Assembly: GCA_023389455.1 (NCBI GenBank)
Contig: JAEWEJ010000066.1
Coordinates: 1 to 11,704, forward strand
Source: Actinomycetes bacterium
GTDB lineage: Bacteria; Actinomycetota; Actinomycetes; Actinomycetales; Cellulomonadaceae
Length of the DNA stretch: 11,704 nucleotides
Reading direction: 5' to 3'
Shown here one piece after another: positions 5,756-11,704 of the stretch. A program made the position numbers and the translations under genes. Under the pieces are notes generated by a model, which was not told the DNA's origin, made no database searches, and worked only from the letters and a program-made list of their open reading frames with translations. How positions within the stretch are numbered: position 1 is the first letter of the stretch; each line of letters begins with the position of its first letter.

Positions 5756-6853
5756 TCAGCGGGTGGAGCGGGGCCGGTACCGCTGGACCATCGGGCAGTC
5801 GAACGGGTCGCGAGCCGACAGGCCGACGCGGTTGAGGTACTGGATCACCAGCGCGTACGAGCGCACCAGGGACGTCTCGGTGTACGGCATGCCGACCTGC
5901 GCGCAGTGCTCGCGCACCATGCGGCGGGCGCGGGCCAGGTGGGGCCGCGGCATGCTGGGGAACAGGTGGTGCTCGATCTGCGCGTCGAGGCCGCCCATGA
6001 GCATCGTCACGGTCGTGCCGCCACCGATGTTGCGCGACGTGAGCACCTGCTTGGACAGGAAGTCCAGGCGGCTGTCGGCGGGGATGATCGCCATGCCCTT
6101 GTGGTTGGGCGCGAACGACGCACCCATGTACACGCCGAACACCGCGAGCTGCACGGCGAGGAACGCGGCGGCCATGCCGAGCGGCAGTGCCCAGACGACC
6201 AGCGCCACGTAGATGCCCAGCCGGGCGGTGAGGATCACGAGCTCGAGCGTGCGCGCACGCGAGCTCGGGGAGGCCAGGAGGCTCTTGAAGGCCAGGATGT
6301 GCAGGTTGACGCCCTCGAGCGTCAGCAGCGGGAAGAAGAGCCAGCCCTGCCGGCGCGTGACGGCCGCCATGAGGCCGCGCTGCTTGGCGGCGTCCTCCTC
6401 GAGGAAGGAGATCGTGTCCCACTCGATGTCGGGGTCCTTGCCGACCCGGTTGGGGTTGGCGTGGTGCCGCGTGTGCTTGGTCATCCACCACGAGTGGCTG
6501 ATGCCGACGACACCGTTGGCCAGGATGCGGCCCAGGCGGTCGTTCGCCGGTCCGGTGAGCATGACCTGGCGGTGCGACGCCTCGTGCGCGACGAACGCGA
6601 ACTGGGTCAGCACCAGGCCGAGGCCTGCGGCGATGAGGAGCTGGAACCAGGAGTGGCCCAGCAGCACGAAGCCGGCGACGAGACCCGCCAGGGCGGTCGT
6701 CAGCGCGGCGAGCAGGGAGAAGTAGAAGCCGGGGGTGCGGTCGAGAAGTCCTGCCTCACGCACCTGGGCGGACAGCTCGTGGTAGCTGCCGGTGGCGGCC
6801 GCCTGCCGGGGACGCGTCGGGGCGGGGGGCGCAGGTACGGATGCAAGAGCCAC
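5756..6853 (-). CDS. Membrane fatty acid (acyl-CoA) desaturase
   Basis: A 365-residue membrane desaturase. Diiron histidine boxes are complete: HEASH (90-94), HTRHH (127-131) and QIEHH (292-296). The Gln-x-x-His-His form of the third box is typical of front-end and linoleoyl-CoA-type desaturases. Hydrophobic segments at about 44-66, 69-88, 203-222 and 225-245 fit two membrane hairpins. The enzyme introduces a double bond into a fatty acyl chain using oxygen and electrons from ferredoxin or a similar donor; no reductase or ferredoxin gene is adjacent. The GTG at 6853 is the start, with GGAGG (6858-6862) 4 nt upstream; an overlapping ATG at 6855 is out of frame. An inverted repeat sits about 75-90 bp upstream, suggesting repressor control of membrane fluidity. 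Regioselectivity cannot be read from the sequence. Confidence 0.92.
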   Translation of the reverse strand: MALASVPAPPAPTRPRQAAATGSYHELSAQVREAGLLDRTPGFYFSLLAALTTALAGLVAGFVLLGHSWFQLLIAAGLGLVLTQFAFVAHEASHRQVMLTGPANDRLGRILANGVVGISHSWWMTKHTRHHANPNRVGKDPDIEWDTISFLEEDAAKQRGLMAAVTRRQGWLFFPLLTLEGVNLHILAFKSLLASPSSRARTLELVILTARLGIYVALVVWALPLGMAAAFLAVQLAVFGVYMGASFAPNHKGMAIIPADSRLDFLSKQVLTSRNIGGGTTVTMLMGGLDAQIEHHLFPSMPRPHLARARRMVREHCAQVGMPYTETSLVRSYALVIQYLNRVGLSARDPFDCPMVQRYRPRSTR

Positions 6854-6924
6854 ATGACCTCCAGGGCTCGGATCGACTTCCCAGCCGTGGGGGTTGAGCG
6901 GGTGCTCGTCGTACGGATGGCCCT

Positions 6925-6930
6925 ACCCTA
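6925..6930 (-). promoter_or_regulatory. Possible -10 element (TAGGGT) for the desaturase
   Basis: TAGGGT on the minus strand fits TANNNT and overlaps the distal half of the inverted repeat at 6927-6942. It would give a 5' leader of roughly 65 nt, which fits the presence of a Shine-Dalgarno. The -35 is poor (GGACAC at about 6947-6952). Confidence 0.3.
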
Positions 6931-6942
6931 CGGCACCGTAGG
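6927..6942. promoter_or_regulatory. Perfect inverted repeat CCTACGG-CA-CCGTAGG, putative operator of desaturase
   Basis: Two 7-bp perfect arms around a 2-bp spacer give a 16-bp dyad in the 150-bp gap between ppgK and the desaturase. The size fits a TetR-type homodimer operator, and actinobacterial acyl-CoA desaturases are known to be repressed by TetR-family proteins responding to acyl-CoA. The repeat overlaps the likely desaturase -10. Assigning it to TetR control is inference; no regulator gene is in the window. Confidence 0.55.
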
Positions 6943-7003
6943 TTCCGTGTCCTGGGGGGTCTGCCCACGGATGTGGAGGCGATGCGCAAGGGCACCGTGG
7001 GTC

Positions 7004-7774
7004 TCAGGGGCGTCGCGTGGCGGCGAGCCGGGCGGCGCCCACGATGCCGGCGGCGTTGCGCAGCGCGGCCGGCACGATCGGCGTGCGCAGGTCCAGCAGC
7101 GGCAGGAACTGGTCGTGCTTCTTGCTCACGCCACCGCCGACCACGATCAGGTCGGGCCAGAACAGGTCCTCCACGACCGTGAAGTACCGCTGCAGGCGCT
7201 TGGCCCACTTCTCGAACGACAGGTCCTCGCGGTCCCGGGCCGCGTCCGAGGCGCGGGACTCCGCGTCGTGCCCGTCGATCTCGAGGTGCCCCAGCTCGGT
7301 GTTGGGCACCAGCGTCCCGTCGACGACGAGCGCCGACCCGATGCCGGTGCCCAGGGTGACGACCAGGACCACGCCCGGCACGTCCTTCGCGGCGCCGTAC
7401 GCGACCTCGGCGTACCCCGCGGCGTCCGCGTCGTTGACGGCCAGCACCCGCCGGCCCGTCGCGGCGCCGATCGTCGCCTCGACGTCGGTGCCGATCCACG
7501 AGTCGTCGACGTTGGCGGCGGACTGCGCGACGCCGTGGCGGATCACCGCGGGGAACGTCACGCCGATCGGCAGCGCCTTGTCGAGGTCGAACGAGTCCAC
7601 GACCTCGGCGACGGTGCGCGCCACCGCGTCGGGGGTCGCCGGCTGCGGGGTGGGGATCCGGACGCGCTCGCCGGCGAACTCACCTGTGGCCAGGTCCACG
7701 GGTGCGCCCTTGATGCCCGACCCCCCGATGTCGATGCCGAACGCCGTGCCCGTCTGTGTCGCGTCGCTGCTCAT
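7004..7774 (-). CDS. ppgK: Polyphosphate glucokinase (ROK superfamily)
   Basis: A 256-residue protein matching actinobacterial polyphosphate/ATP-glucose phosphotransferase over its whole length. It phosphorylates glucose to glucose-6-phosphate using polyphosphate, usually with some ATP use. Visible marks: phosphate loop GIDIGGSGIKG (13-23), PTPQPATPDAV (41-51), SAANVDDSWIGTD (85-97), catalytic Asp115 in NDADAAG (114-120), TLGTGIGSA (140-148), NTELGHLEI (158-166), EKWAKR (188-193) and FWPDLIVVGGGVS (205-217). The zinc-binding cysteine cluster of ordinary ROK glucokinases is absent, as expected for PpgK. The ATG at 7774 overlaps the map stop by 4 bp (ATGA); the nearest GGAGG is 13 nt away, so translation probably depends on coupling to map. 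An in-frame upstream GTG/ATG region exists only as map shadow. Confidence 0.93.
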   Translation of the reverse strand: MSSDATQTGTAFGIDIGGSGIKGAPVDLATGEFAGERVRIPTPQPATPDAVARTVAEVVDSFDLDKALPIGVTFPAVIRHGVAQSAANVDDSWIGTDVEATIGAATGRRVLAVNDADAAGYAEVAYGAAKDVPGVVLVVTLGTGIGSALVVDGTLVPNTELGHLEIDGHDAESRASDAARDREDLSFEKWAKRLQRYFTVVEDLFWPDLIVVGGGVSKKHDQFLPLLDLRTPIVPAALRNAAGIVGAARLAATRRP

Positions 7775-8643
7775 GGGAGTGTCAGGACCTCCGCCCCGGA
7801 GTCGGTGACCAGCAGGGTGTGCTCGAACTGCGCGGACCTGCGGCGGTCGGCCGTGACCACCGTCCACCCGTCGTCCCACATCTCCCAGTCCGCCGTGCCC
7901 AGGTCGAGCATCGGCTCGATCGTGAACACCATCCCGGGCTCGATGAGCGTGGCGTGCTCGGGTGCGGCGTCGTAGTGGGGCACGACGAGACCGGTGTGGA
8001 ACGCCGGTCCGACGCCGTGCCCGGTGAAGTCGCGCACCACGCCGTACCCGAAGCGTGCCGCGTACTTCTCGATGACGCGACCGATGACGTTGATCTCGCG
8101 CCCGGGTCGCACGGCCTTGATGCCGCGCTCCAGGGCCTCGCGGGTGCGCTCGACCAGCAGGCGCGACTCCTCGTCGACGTCACCGGCGAGGAACGTCGCG
8201 TTGTTGTCGCCGTGGACCCCGCCGACGTACGCCGTGATGTCGACGTTGACGATGTCGCCGTCCTCGATCACGGTCGAGTCGGGGATGCCGTGGCAGATCA
8301 CCTCGTTGACGGACGTGCACAACGACTTGGGGAAGCCGCGGTACCCGAGCGTGGAGGGGTACGCGCCGTGGTCGACGAGGAACTCGTGCCCGATCGCGTC
8401 GAGCGCGTCCGTGGTCACCCCGGGTGCGACGTGCCGCCCCACCTCCTGCAGCGCCTGCGCCGCGATGCGCGCGGCGACGCGGATGCGCTCGATGGTGTCG
8501 TCGTCCAGCACGTGCGGGCCGTGCCACGGCGCCGGCATCGGCCGGTCGACGTACTCCGGGCGGGCGATGGACGGCGGGACGGGGCGCCGCGGGCCGACCT
8601 GCCCGGGGGCGAGCGGGGCGCGCGACGAGTGGACCTGCGGCAT
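7771..8643 (-). CDS. map: Type I methionine aminopeptidase
   Basis: A 290-residue enzyme that removes the initiator methionine from nascent proteins. All five dinuclear metal ligands are visible: Asp135 (VDITAY), Asp146 (HGDNNATF), His209 (TGHGVG), Glu243 (TIEPM) and Glu274 (QFEHT). Substrate-pocket His118 lies in EVICHGIPD and His216 in AFHTG. An N-terminal extension of about 40 residues with prolines and RPEYV (28-32) is typical of actinobacterial type Ic enzymes. The ATG at 8643 is chosen because TAGACT lies 7 nt upstream (leaderless pattern) and the extension then matches relatives; a longer in-frame reading to 8733 would run through the divergent gene. The stop overlaps the ppgK start, so the two form an operon. 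Confidence 0.94.
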   Translation of the reverse strand: MPQVHSSRAPLAPGQVGPRRPVPPSIARPEYVDRPMPAPWHGPHVLDDDTIERIRVAARIAAQALQEVGRHVAPGVTTDALDAIGHEFLVDHGAYPSTLGYRGFPKSLCTSVNEVICHGIPDSTVIEDGDIVNVDITAYVGGVHGDNNATFLAGDVDEESRLLVERTREALERGIKAVRPGREINVIGRVIEKYAARFGYGVVRDFTGHGVGPAFHTGLVVPHYDAAPEHATLIEPGMVFTIEPMLDLGTADWEMWDDGWTVVTADRRRSAQFEHTLLVTDSGAEVLTLP

Positions 8644-8650
8644 GACTGGC

Positions 8651-8656
8651 AGTCTA
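8651..8656 (-). promoter_or_regulatory. -10-like hexamer TAGACT of map
   Basis: TAGACT on the minus strand ends 7 nt before the map ATG, and no Shine-Dalgarno is present between them, which fits a leaderless transcript. It overlaps the 8-bp palindrome CTACGTAG (8654-8661) in the 57-bp gap shared with the divergent small gene. Confidence 0.45.
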
Positions 8657-8700
8657 CGTAGCGGCGGCGCGGCACGGCCCGCCGGACGAGAGGAGCCGAG

Positions 8701-8868
8701 GTGGCCGAGTACTACTACAACACCCGGACCCACGAGGTCGAGGAAGGGCGCCGCAGCGACTGGTCGCAGCTCATGGGCCCCTACGCGACCCGCGAGGAGG
8801 CGGAGGGCGCCCTCGAGCGGGCGCAGGCGCGCAACGAGCGCTGGGAGGCCCAGGACGAGGAGGGCTGA
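8701..8868 (+). CDS. Small SPOR-domain-like conserved protein, 55 aa
   Basis: The frame encodes MAEYYYNTRT, then charged residues, SDWSQLMGPYATREEAEGALE and an acidic tail rich in Glu and Arg. Short actinobacterial proteins with YYYNTxTxxVEEG and GPYxTREEA are usually annotated as SPOR-domain proteins; the GPY-x-T-x-E-E-A stretch resembles the end of a SPOR repeat (GPFxxxxEA). SPOR domains bind peptidoglycan, but this copy is shorter than the usual 70 residues and has no signal peptide or membrane segment, so a cell-wall role is doubtful. The GTG start has AGGAG (8691-8695) 5 nt upstream. It diverges from map and ends just before a strong hairpin. Confidence 0.82.
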   Translation: MAEYYYNTRTHEVEEGRRSDWSQLMGPYATREEAEGALERAQARNERWEAQDEEG

Positions 8869-8871
8869 CGA

Positions 8872-8903
8872 GGGCGCCCGGCCGGGGGACCGGCCGGGCG
8901 CCC
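8872..8903. terminator. Bidirectional 14-bp GC hairpin terminator
   Basis: GGGCGCCCGGCCGG and CCGGCCGGGCGCCC pair perfectly around a GGGA loop. It begins 3 nt after the small-gene stop and lies 10 nt beyond the end of the convergent panB, so it can serve both. No U tract on either side. Confidence 0.75.
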
Positions 8904-8913
8904 CGGGTGCGTC

Positions 8914-9735
8914 TCAGGACTCGAACGAGTGCGCGGCGTCCGGGAAGGCGCCCGAGCGCACCTCGTCGGCGTAGGCCCGGGCGGCCGCCGTGAGGGCCGC
9001 ACCGACCTCGCCGAAGCGCTTGGCGAAGCGCGGCGACCAGTCGCCCATCCCCGCCATGTCCACCCACACCAGCACCTGGCCGTCGCAGTCGGGGCCCGCG
9101 CCGATCCCGATGGTGGGGACGCGGACCACCTCGGTGATCCGGGCGGCGACGGGTGCCGGGACCATCTCCAGCACGATCGCCACGGCACCGGCGTCGACCA
9201 CCGCGACGGCGTCCTCGCTGATCTGCTCCGCGTCCTGGCCCCGTCCCTGGACGCGCGGCCCGCCGAGCGCGTTCTCGGACTGCGGCGTGTACCCGAGGTG
9301 CGCGACGACCGGGATGCCCGCCTGCGTCAGTGCGCGGATCTGCGGGACCGAGCGCAGCCCGCCCTCGAGCTTCACGGCGGAGACGCCCGTCTCCTTCATC
9401 ACACGCACGGCGCTCGCCAGGGCCTGCTCGGGTCCGGCCTCGTACGTGCCGAACGGCAGGTCCGCGACGACGAAGGCGCGACGCGCCGCGCCGGCGACGG
9501 CGCGTGCCGCGACGACGATCTCGTCGAGGGTGACGGGCAGCGTCGTGGCGTGCCCGTGCATGGTGTTCCCGATCGAGTCGCCCACCAGCAGCATGTCGAT
9601 GCCGGCGTCGTCGAAGAGGCGGGCGGTCAGGGCGTCGTAGGCGGTGAGCATGGTCAGCCGCTCGCCGCGCTCCTTCGCGGCCTGGAGGTGGTGGACGCGC
9701 ACGCGGCGCGGTGTCGGGGCGTCACTGGTCGACAT
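8914..9735 (-). CDS. panB: 3-methyl-2-oxobutanoate hydroxymethyltransferase (pantothenate synthesis)
   Basis: A 273-residue cytosolic enzyme that transfers a hydroxymethyl group from methylene-tetrahydrofolate to 2-oxoisovalerate, giving ketopantoate for pantothenate and CoA. Marks: LTAYD (30-34), metal ligand Asp53 in VGDSIGN, Asp92 in ADLPFGTYE, Glu124 in KLEGG, HLGYTPQS (146-153), RVQGRG (161-166), catalytic-type Glu190 in LEMVP and PTIGIGAG (207-214) followed by DGQVLVWVD. Length and motif order match the family. The ATG at 9735 has TAGGCT 6 nt upstream (leaderless pattern). It diverges from glnA2 across 118 bp; other pantothenate genes are not in the window. Confidence 0.95.
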   Translation of the reverse strand: MSTSDAPTPRRVRVHHLQAAKERGERLTMLTAYDALTARLFDDAGIDMLLVGDSIGNTMHGHATTLPVTLDEIVVAARAVAGAARRAFVVADLPFGTYEAGPEQALASAVRVMKETGVSAVKLEGGLRSVPQIRALTQAGIPVVAHLGYTPQSENALGGPRVQGRGQDAEQISEDAVAVVDAGAVAIVLEMVPAPVAARITEVVRVPTIGIGAGPDCDGQVLVWVDMAGMGDWSPRFAKRFGEVGAALTAAARAYADEVRSGAFPDAAHSFES

Positions 9736-9741
9736 GGCGCG

Positions 9742-9747
9742 AGCCTA
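9742..9747 (-). promoter_or_regulatory. -10-like hexamer TAGGCT of panB
   Basis: TAGGCT on the minus strand ends 6 nt before the panB ATG with no Shine-Dalgarno between them, matching the leaderless layout seen at map and the lyase. No convincing -35 box upstream. Confidence 0.45.
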
Positions 9748-9840
9748 GTCGCGGGACCCGACGGCCCGCTGGGAGGCCCCGTTGGACGACCCGCGTCCGC
9801 CACCTGCGTGACGGTCGCACCGGGACGGCCCGTCATCAGG

Positions 9841-9846
9841 CAGGAT
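9841..9846 (+). promoter_or_regulatory. Weak -10-like hexamer CAGGAT of glnA2
   Basis: CAGGAT ends 7 nt before the ATG at 9854. It keeps the A and T of TANNNT but lacks the first T, so it is weaker than the other hexamers. It overlaps the alternative ATG at 9845 and would favour the 9854 start. Confidence 0.3.
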
Positions 9847-9853
9847 GTACGAC

Positions 9854-11191
9854 ATGGACAGGCAGCAGGAGTTCGTCCTCCGCACCGTCGAGGAGCGGGA
9901 CATCCGCTTCATCCGTCTGTGGTTCACGGACGTGCTCGGGATGCTCAAGTCGGTCGCCGTCGCGCCCGCGGAGCTCGAGCAGGCGTTCAGCGAGGGCATC
10001 GGGTTCGACGGCAGCGCGATCGAGGGCCTCACGCGCGTGTACGAGGCCGACATGATCGCCAAGCCGGACCCCTCGACGTTCCAGATCCTGCCCTGGCGGG
10101 GGGAGCGGCACGGCACCGCGCGGATGTTCTGCGACCTGCTGACGCCGGACGGGGAGCCGTCGCTGGCCGACTCGCGGTACGTGCTCAAGCGCGCGCTCGA
10201 CCGGGCGAGCGACCGCGGGTTCACCTTCTACACGCACCCCGAGGTCGAGTTCTACCTGTTCGACGCGCCGGCCGACCCCAGCCGGCCGCTGGTCCCCGTC
10301 GACCAGGGCGGCTACTTCGACCACGTGCCGCGCGGCACCGCGCACGACTTCCGGCGCGCCGCGATCACGATGCTCGAGTCCATGGGCATCTCGGTGGAGT
10401 TCTCCCACCACGAGGCGGGTCCGGGCCAGAACGAGATCGACCTGCGCTACGCCGACGCGCTGACGACGGCCGACAACATCATGACGTTCCGCACGGTCGT
10501 CAAGGAGGTCGCCCTCGAGCAGGGTGTCTTCGCGTCGTTCATGCCCAAGCCGCTGGCCGACCAGCCGGGCTCCGGCATGCACACGCACCTGTCGCTCTTC
10601 GAGGGGGACCGCAACGCGTTCCACGAGCCGGGCGCCCCGCTGGAGCTGTCGAAGGTCGCGCGCTCGTTCATCGCCGGCCTGCTCACGCACGCCGCCGAGA
10701 TCACCGCGGTGACCAACCAGTTCGTCAACTCCTACAAGCGGCTGTGGGGCGGCGCCGAGGCGCCGAGCTTCGTGTGCTGGGGCCACAACAACCGCTCCGC
10801 GCTCGTGCGTGTGCCGATGTACAAGCCCGGCAAGGGCAACTCGAGCCGCGTCGAGTACCGCGCGGTGGACTCGGCGACCAACCCGTACCTCTCGTTCGCC
10901 GTGCTGCTGGCCGCGGGCCTCAAGGGCATCGAGGAGGGGTACGAGCTGCCCGAGGGTGCCGACGACGACGTCTGGGAGCTGACCGACGCGGAGCGCAAGG
11001 CGCTCGGCATCGAGCCGCTGCCGACCTCGCTCGAGGCCGCCATCGACGTCATGCAGCGCTCCGAGCTCGTCGCCGAGACGCTGGGGGAGCACGTGTTCGA
11101 CTACTTCCTGCGCAACAAGCGCCAGGAGTGGGACGAGTACCGGGCGCAGGTCACCCCGTACGAGCTGCAGCGGTTCCTCCCGCTGATCTGA
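9854..11191 (+). CDS. glnA2: Type I glutamine synthetase, GlnA2 type
   Basis: A 445-residue ATP-dependent glutamate-ammonia ligase; mycobacterial GlnA2 is about the same length. It begins MDRQQEFVLRTVEERDIRF, the usual GlnA2 N-terminus, which is why ATG 9854 is preferred to ATG 9845. Active-site elements: FDGSAIEG (51-58), metal-site glutamates in HPEVEFYLFD (128-137), GPGQNEIDLR (189-198), His243 and His245 in GSGMHTHLS, NSYKRL (292-297) and RVEYRA (332-337). The shorter length and lack of an insertion place it in the GSI-alpha group, commonly thought not to be adenylylated. Tyr363 in GYELPEG stands where the adenylylated tyrosine of NLYDLPPEE lies, but the motif is only partly kept. glnE follows after 4 nt, so the two are co-transcribed. 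Confidence 0.95.
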   Translation: MDRQQEFVLRTVEERDIRFIRLWFTDVLGMLKSVAVAPAELEQAFSEGIGFDGSAIEGLTRVYEADMIAKPDPSTFQILPWRGERHGTARMFCDLLTPDGEPSLADSRYVLKRALDRASDRGFTFYTHPEVEFYLFDAPADPSRPLVPVDQGGYFDHVPRGTAHDFRRAAITMLESMGISVEFSHHEAGPGQNEIDLRYADALTTADNIMTFRTVVKEVALEQGVFASFMPKPLADQPGSGMHTHLSLFEGDRNAFHEPGAPLELSKVARSFIAGLLTHAAEITAVTNQFVNSYKRLWGGAEAPSFVCWGHNNRSALVRVPMYKPGKGNSSRVEYRAVDSATNPYLSFAVLLAAGLKGIEEGYELPEGADDDVWELTDAERKALGIEPLPTSLEAAIDVMQRSELVAETLGEHVFDYFLRNKRQEWDEYRAQVTPYELQRFLPLI

Positions 11192-11195
11192 TGCG

Positions 11196-11704
11196 ATGAC
11201 CACGTCCACCGGCCGTGGCACGTCGCTCGCGACGCGTCTGACACGCATGGGCGTGGCGGACGTGCCACGGGCCGAGCGGCTGCTCACGGACGCCGCGCTG
11301 CTGGCGGTCGACCCGGACGTCGTCGAGCACGTCATGGACGGGCTGCGTGACGTGGGCGACCCGGACGAGGCGCTGCTCGCCGTCGCCAAGCTCGCCGGGG
11401 CGGTGCAGCGCGACCCCGAGCTGTCGGCCCTGCTGCGCGGCGTGCTCGCCGAGGACGGCCCGGCACGCCGGCGGCTGCTCGCCCTCACCGGCGCCTCGCC
11501 GGCCGTCGGCAACACGCTGGCGGCGCACCCGGCCAACCTGCGGGCCGTCGCGGACGCGACCCCCGGCACGGGGGTGGCAGCGGACGAGGTGCGGGCCGAG
11601 CTGCTGCGGGCGGTCGACGCGGACCCCGACGCCGACGTCCCCGTGGCCGCCCTCGCCGGGACGCCCGGCATCGACGCCATGCGCCGCGCCTACCGCACCC
11701 GGCT
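11196..11704 (+). CDS. glnE: Glutamine synthetase adenylyltransferase/deadenylyltransferase, N-terminal fragment
   Basis: The frame from ATG 11196 runs open for 169 codons to the right edge. The protein opens MTTSTGRGTSLATRLTRMGV, continues VPRAERLLTD and DEALLAVAKLAGAV, and contains LLALTGASPAVGNTLAAHPANLRAV, typical of the N-terminal part of GlnE, and a late MRRAYRTR stretch resembling the (M/L)R-x-x-Y(R/K) element before its first nucleotidyltransferase domain. GlnE adenylylates and deadenylylates glutamine synthetase according to nitrogen state. The catalytic GxxDxD motifs lie beyond the window. The earlier ATG at 11191 reads into a stop after two codons, so 11196 is the start, 4 nt after glnA2. 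The glnA2-glnE order is also found in mycobacteria, which supports the call. Confidence 0.9.
   Translation, partial: MTTSTGRGTSLATRLTRMGVADVPRAERLLTDAALLAVDPDVVEHVMDGLRDVGDPDEALLAVAKLAGAVQRDPELSALLRGVLAEDGPARRRLLALTGASPAVGNTLAAHPANLRAVADATPGTGVAADEVRAELLRAVDADPDADVPVAALAGTPGIDAMRRAYRTR

Noticed and set aside
6964..7001. CCCACGG / CCGTGGG pair after ppgK as a terminator
   Set aside because: The stem is only 7 bp with a 24-nt loop and no U tract, so a chance match in GC-rich DNA is likely.
7004..7774. Ordinary ROK glucokinase or transcriptional repressor
   Set aside because: There is no zinc-binding cysteine cluster and no N-terminal helix-turn-helix; the whole length follows the polyphosphate glucokinase pattern.
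9825..9835. GACGG-C-CCGTC inverted repeat upstream of glnA2 as a nitrogen-regulator site
   Set aside because: It is too short and GC-rich to stand out from background and does not resemble a known GlnR box.
9845..9853. Alternative upstream start ATG 9845 for glnA2
   Set aside because: It adds three residues not typical of GlnA2, and the 9854 start gives the expected N-terminus and length.

Overview
The window is very GC-rich (well over 70 percent by eye), with nearly every third codon position G or C and large shadow reading frames opposite real genes. It encodes a polyphosphate glucokinase, an actinobacterial-type methionine aminopeptidase with an N-terminal extension, a small SPOR-type protein, and a glnA2-glnE pair. 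Together these point to an actinobacterium, probably Micrococcales (Cellulomonas-like). The genus is inference.

Region 1 (1-4720) is an accessory block. A divergent promoter at about 3178-3242 drives two units. Leftward is an operon of an MIO-type aromatic amino acid lyase, a FOXRED2/ERFAD-like flavoprotein (joined by a 4-bp ATGA overlap), and the N-terminus of an FMN-dependent alpha-hydroxy-acid oxidase cut by the left edge. Rightward is an acyl-adenylate-forming ligase. The natural reading is tyrosine to p-coumarate (lyase), activation of the phenolic acid (ligase), then redox tailoring by two flavoenzymes. No photoactive yellow protein, polyketide synthase or hut genes are visible, so the product is unknown. 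The shared promoter is strikingly symmetric: identical TAGCGT -10-like hexamers sit at equal distances from the centre of an ATCTCA-N8-TGAGAT dyad, 7-8 nt before each start codon.

Region 2 (4710-6970) is membrane related: a DUF817 integral membrane protein on the minus strand, whose 3' end overlaps the ligase gene, then a three-histidine-box fatty acid desaturase with a perfect 7-2-7 inverted repeat in its promoter region.

Region 3 (7004-11704) is housekeeping. map and ppgK form a translationally coupled minus-strand pair. A 55-aa SPOR-like gene diverges from map and converges on panB, with a 14-bp perfect hairpin between them. panB diverges from glnA2, which is followed after 4 nt by glnE, cut by the right edge. 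Several genes (lyase, ligase, map, panB, possibly glnA2) have a -10-like hexamer 6-8 nt before the start codon, the pattern of leaderless transcripts.

No tRNA, rRNA, CRISPR array, insertion sequence or attachment site was seen. The candidate for something undescribed is the lyase/ligase/FOXRED2-like/hydroxy-acid-oxidase block with its symmetric control region; the rest is recognisable actinobacterial content.
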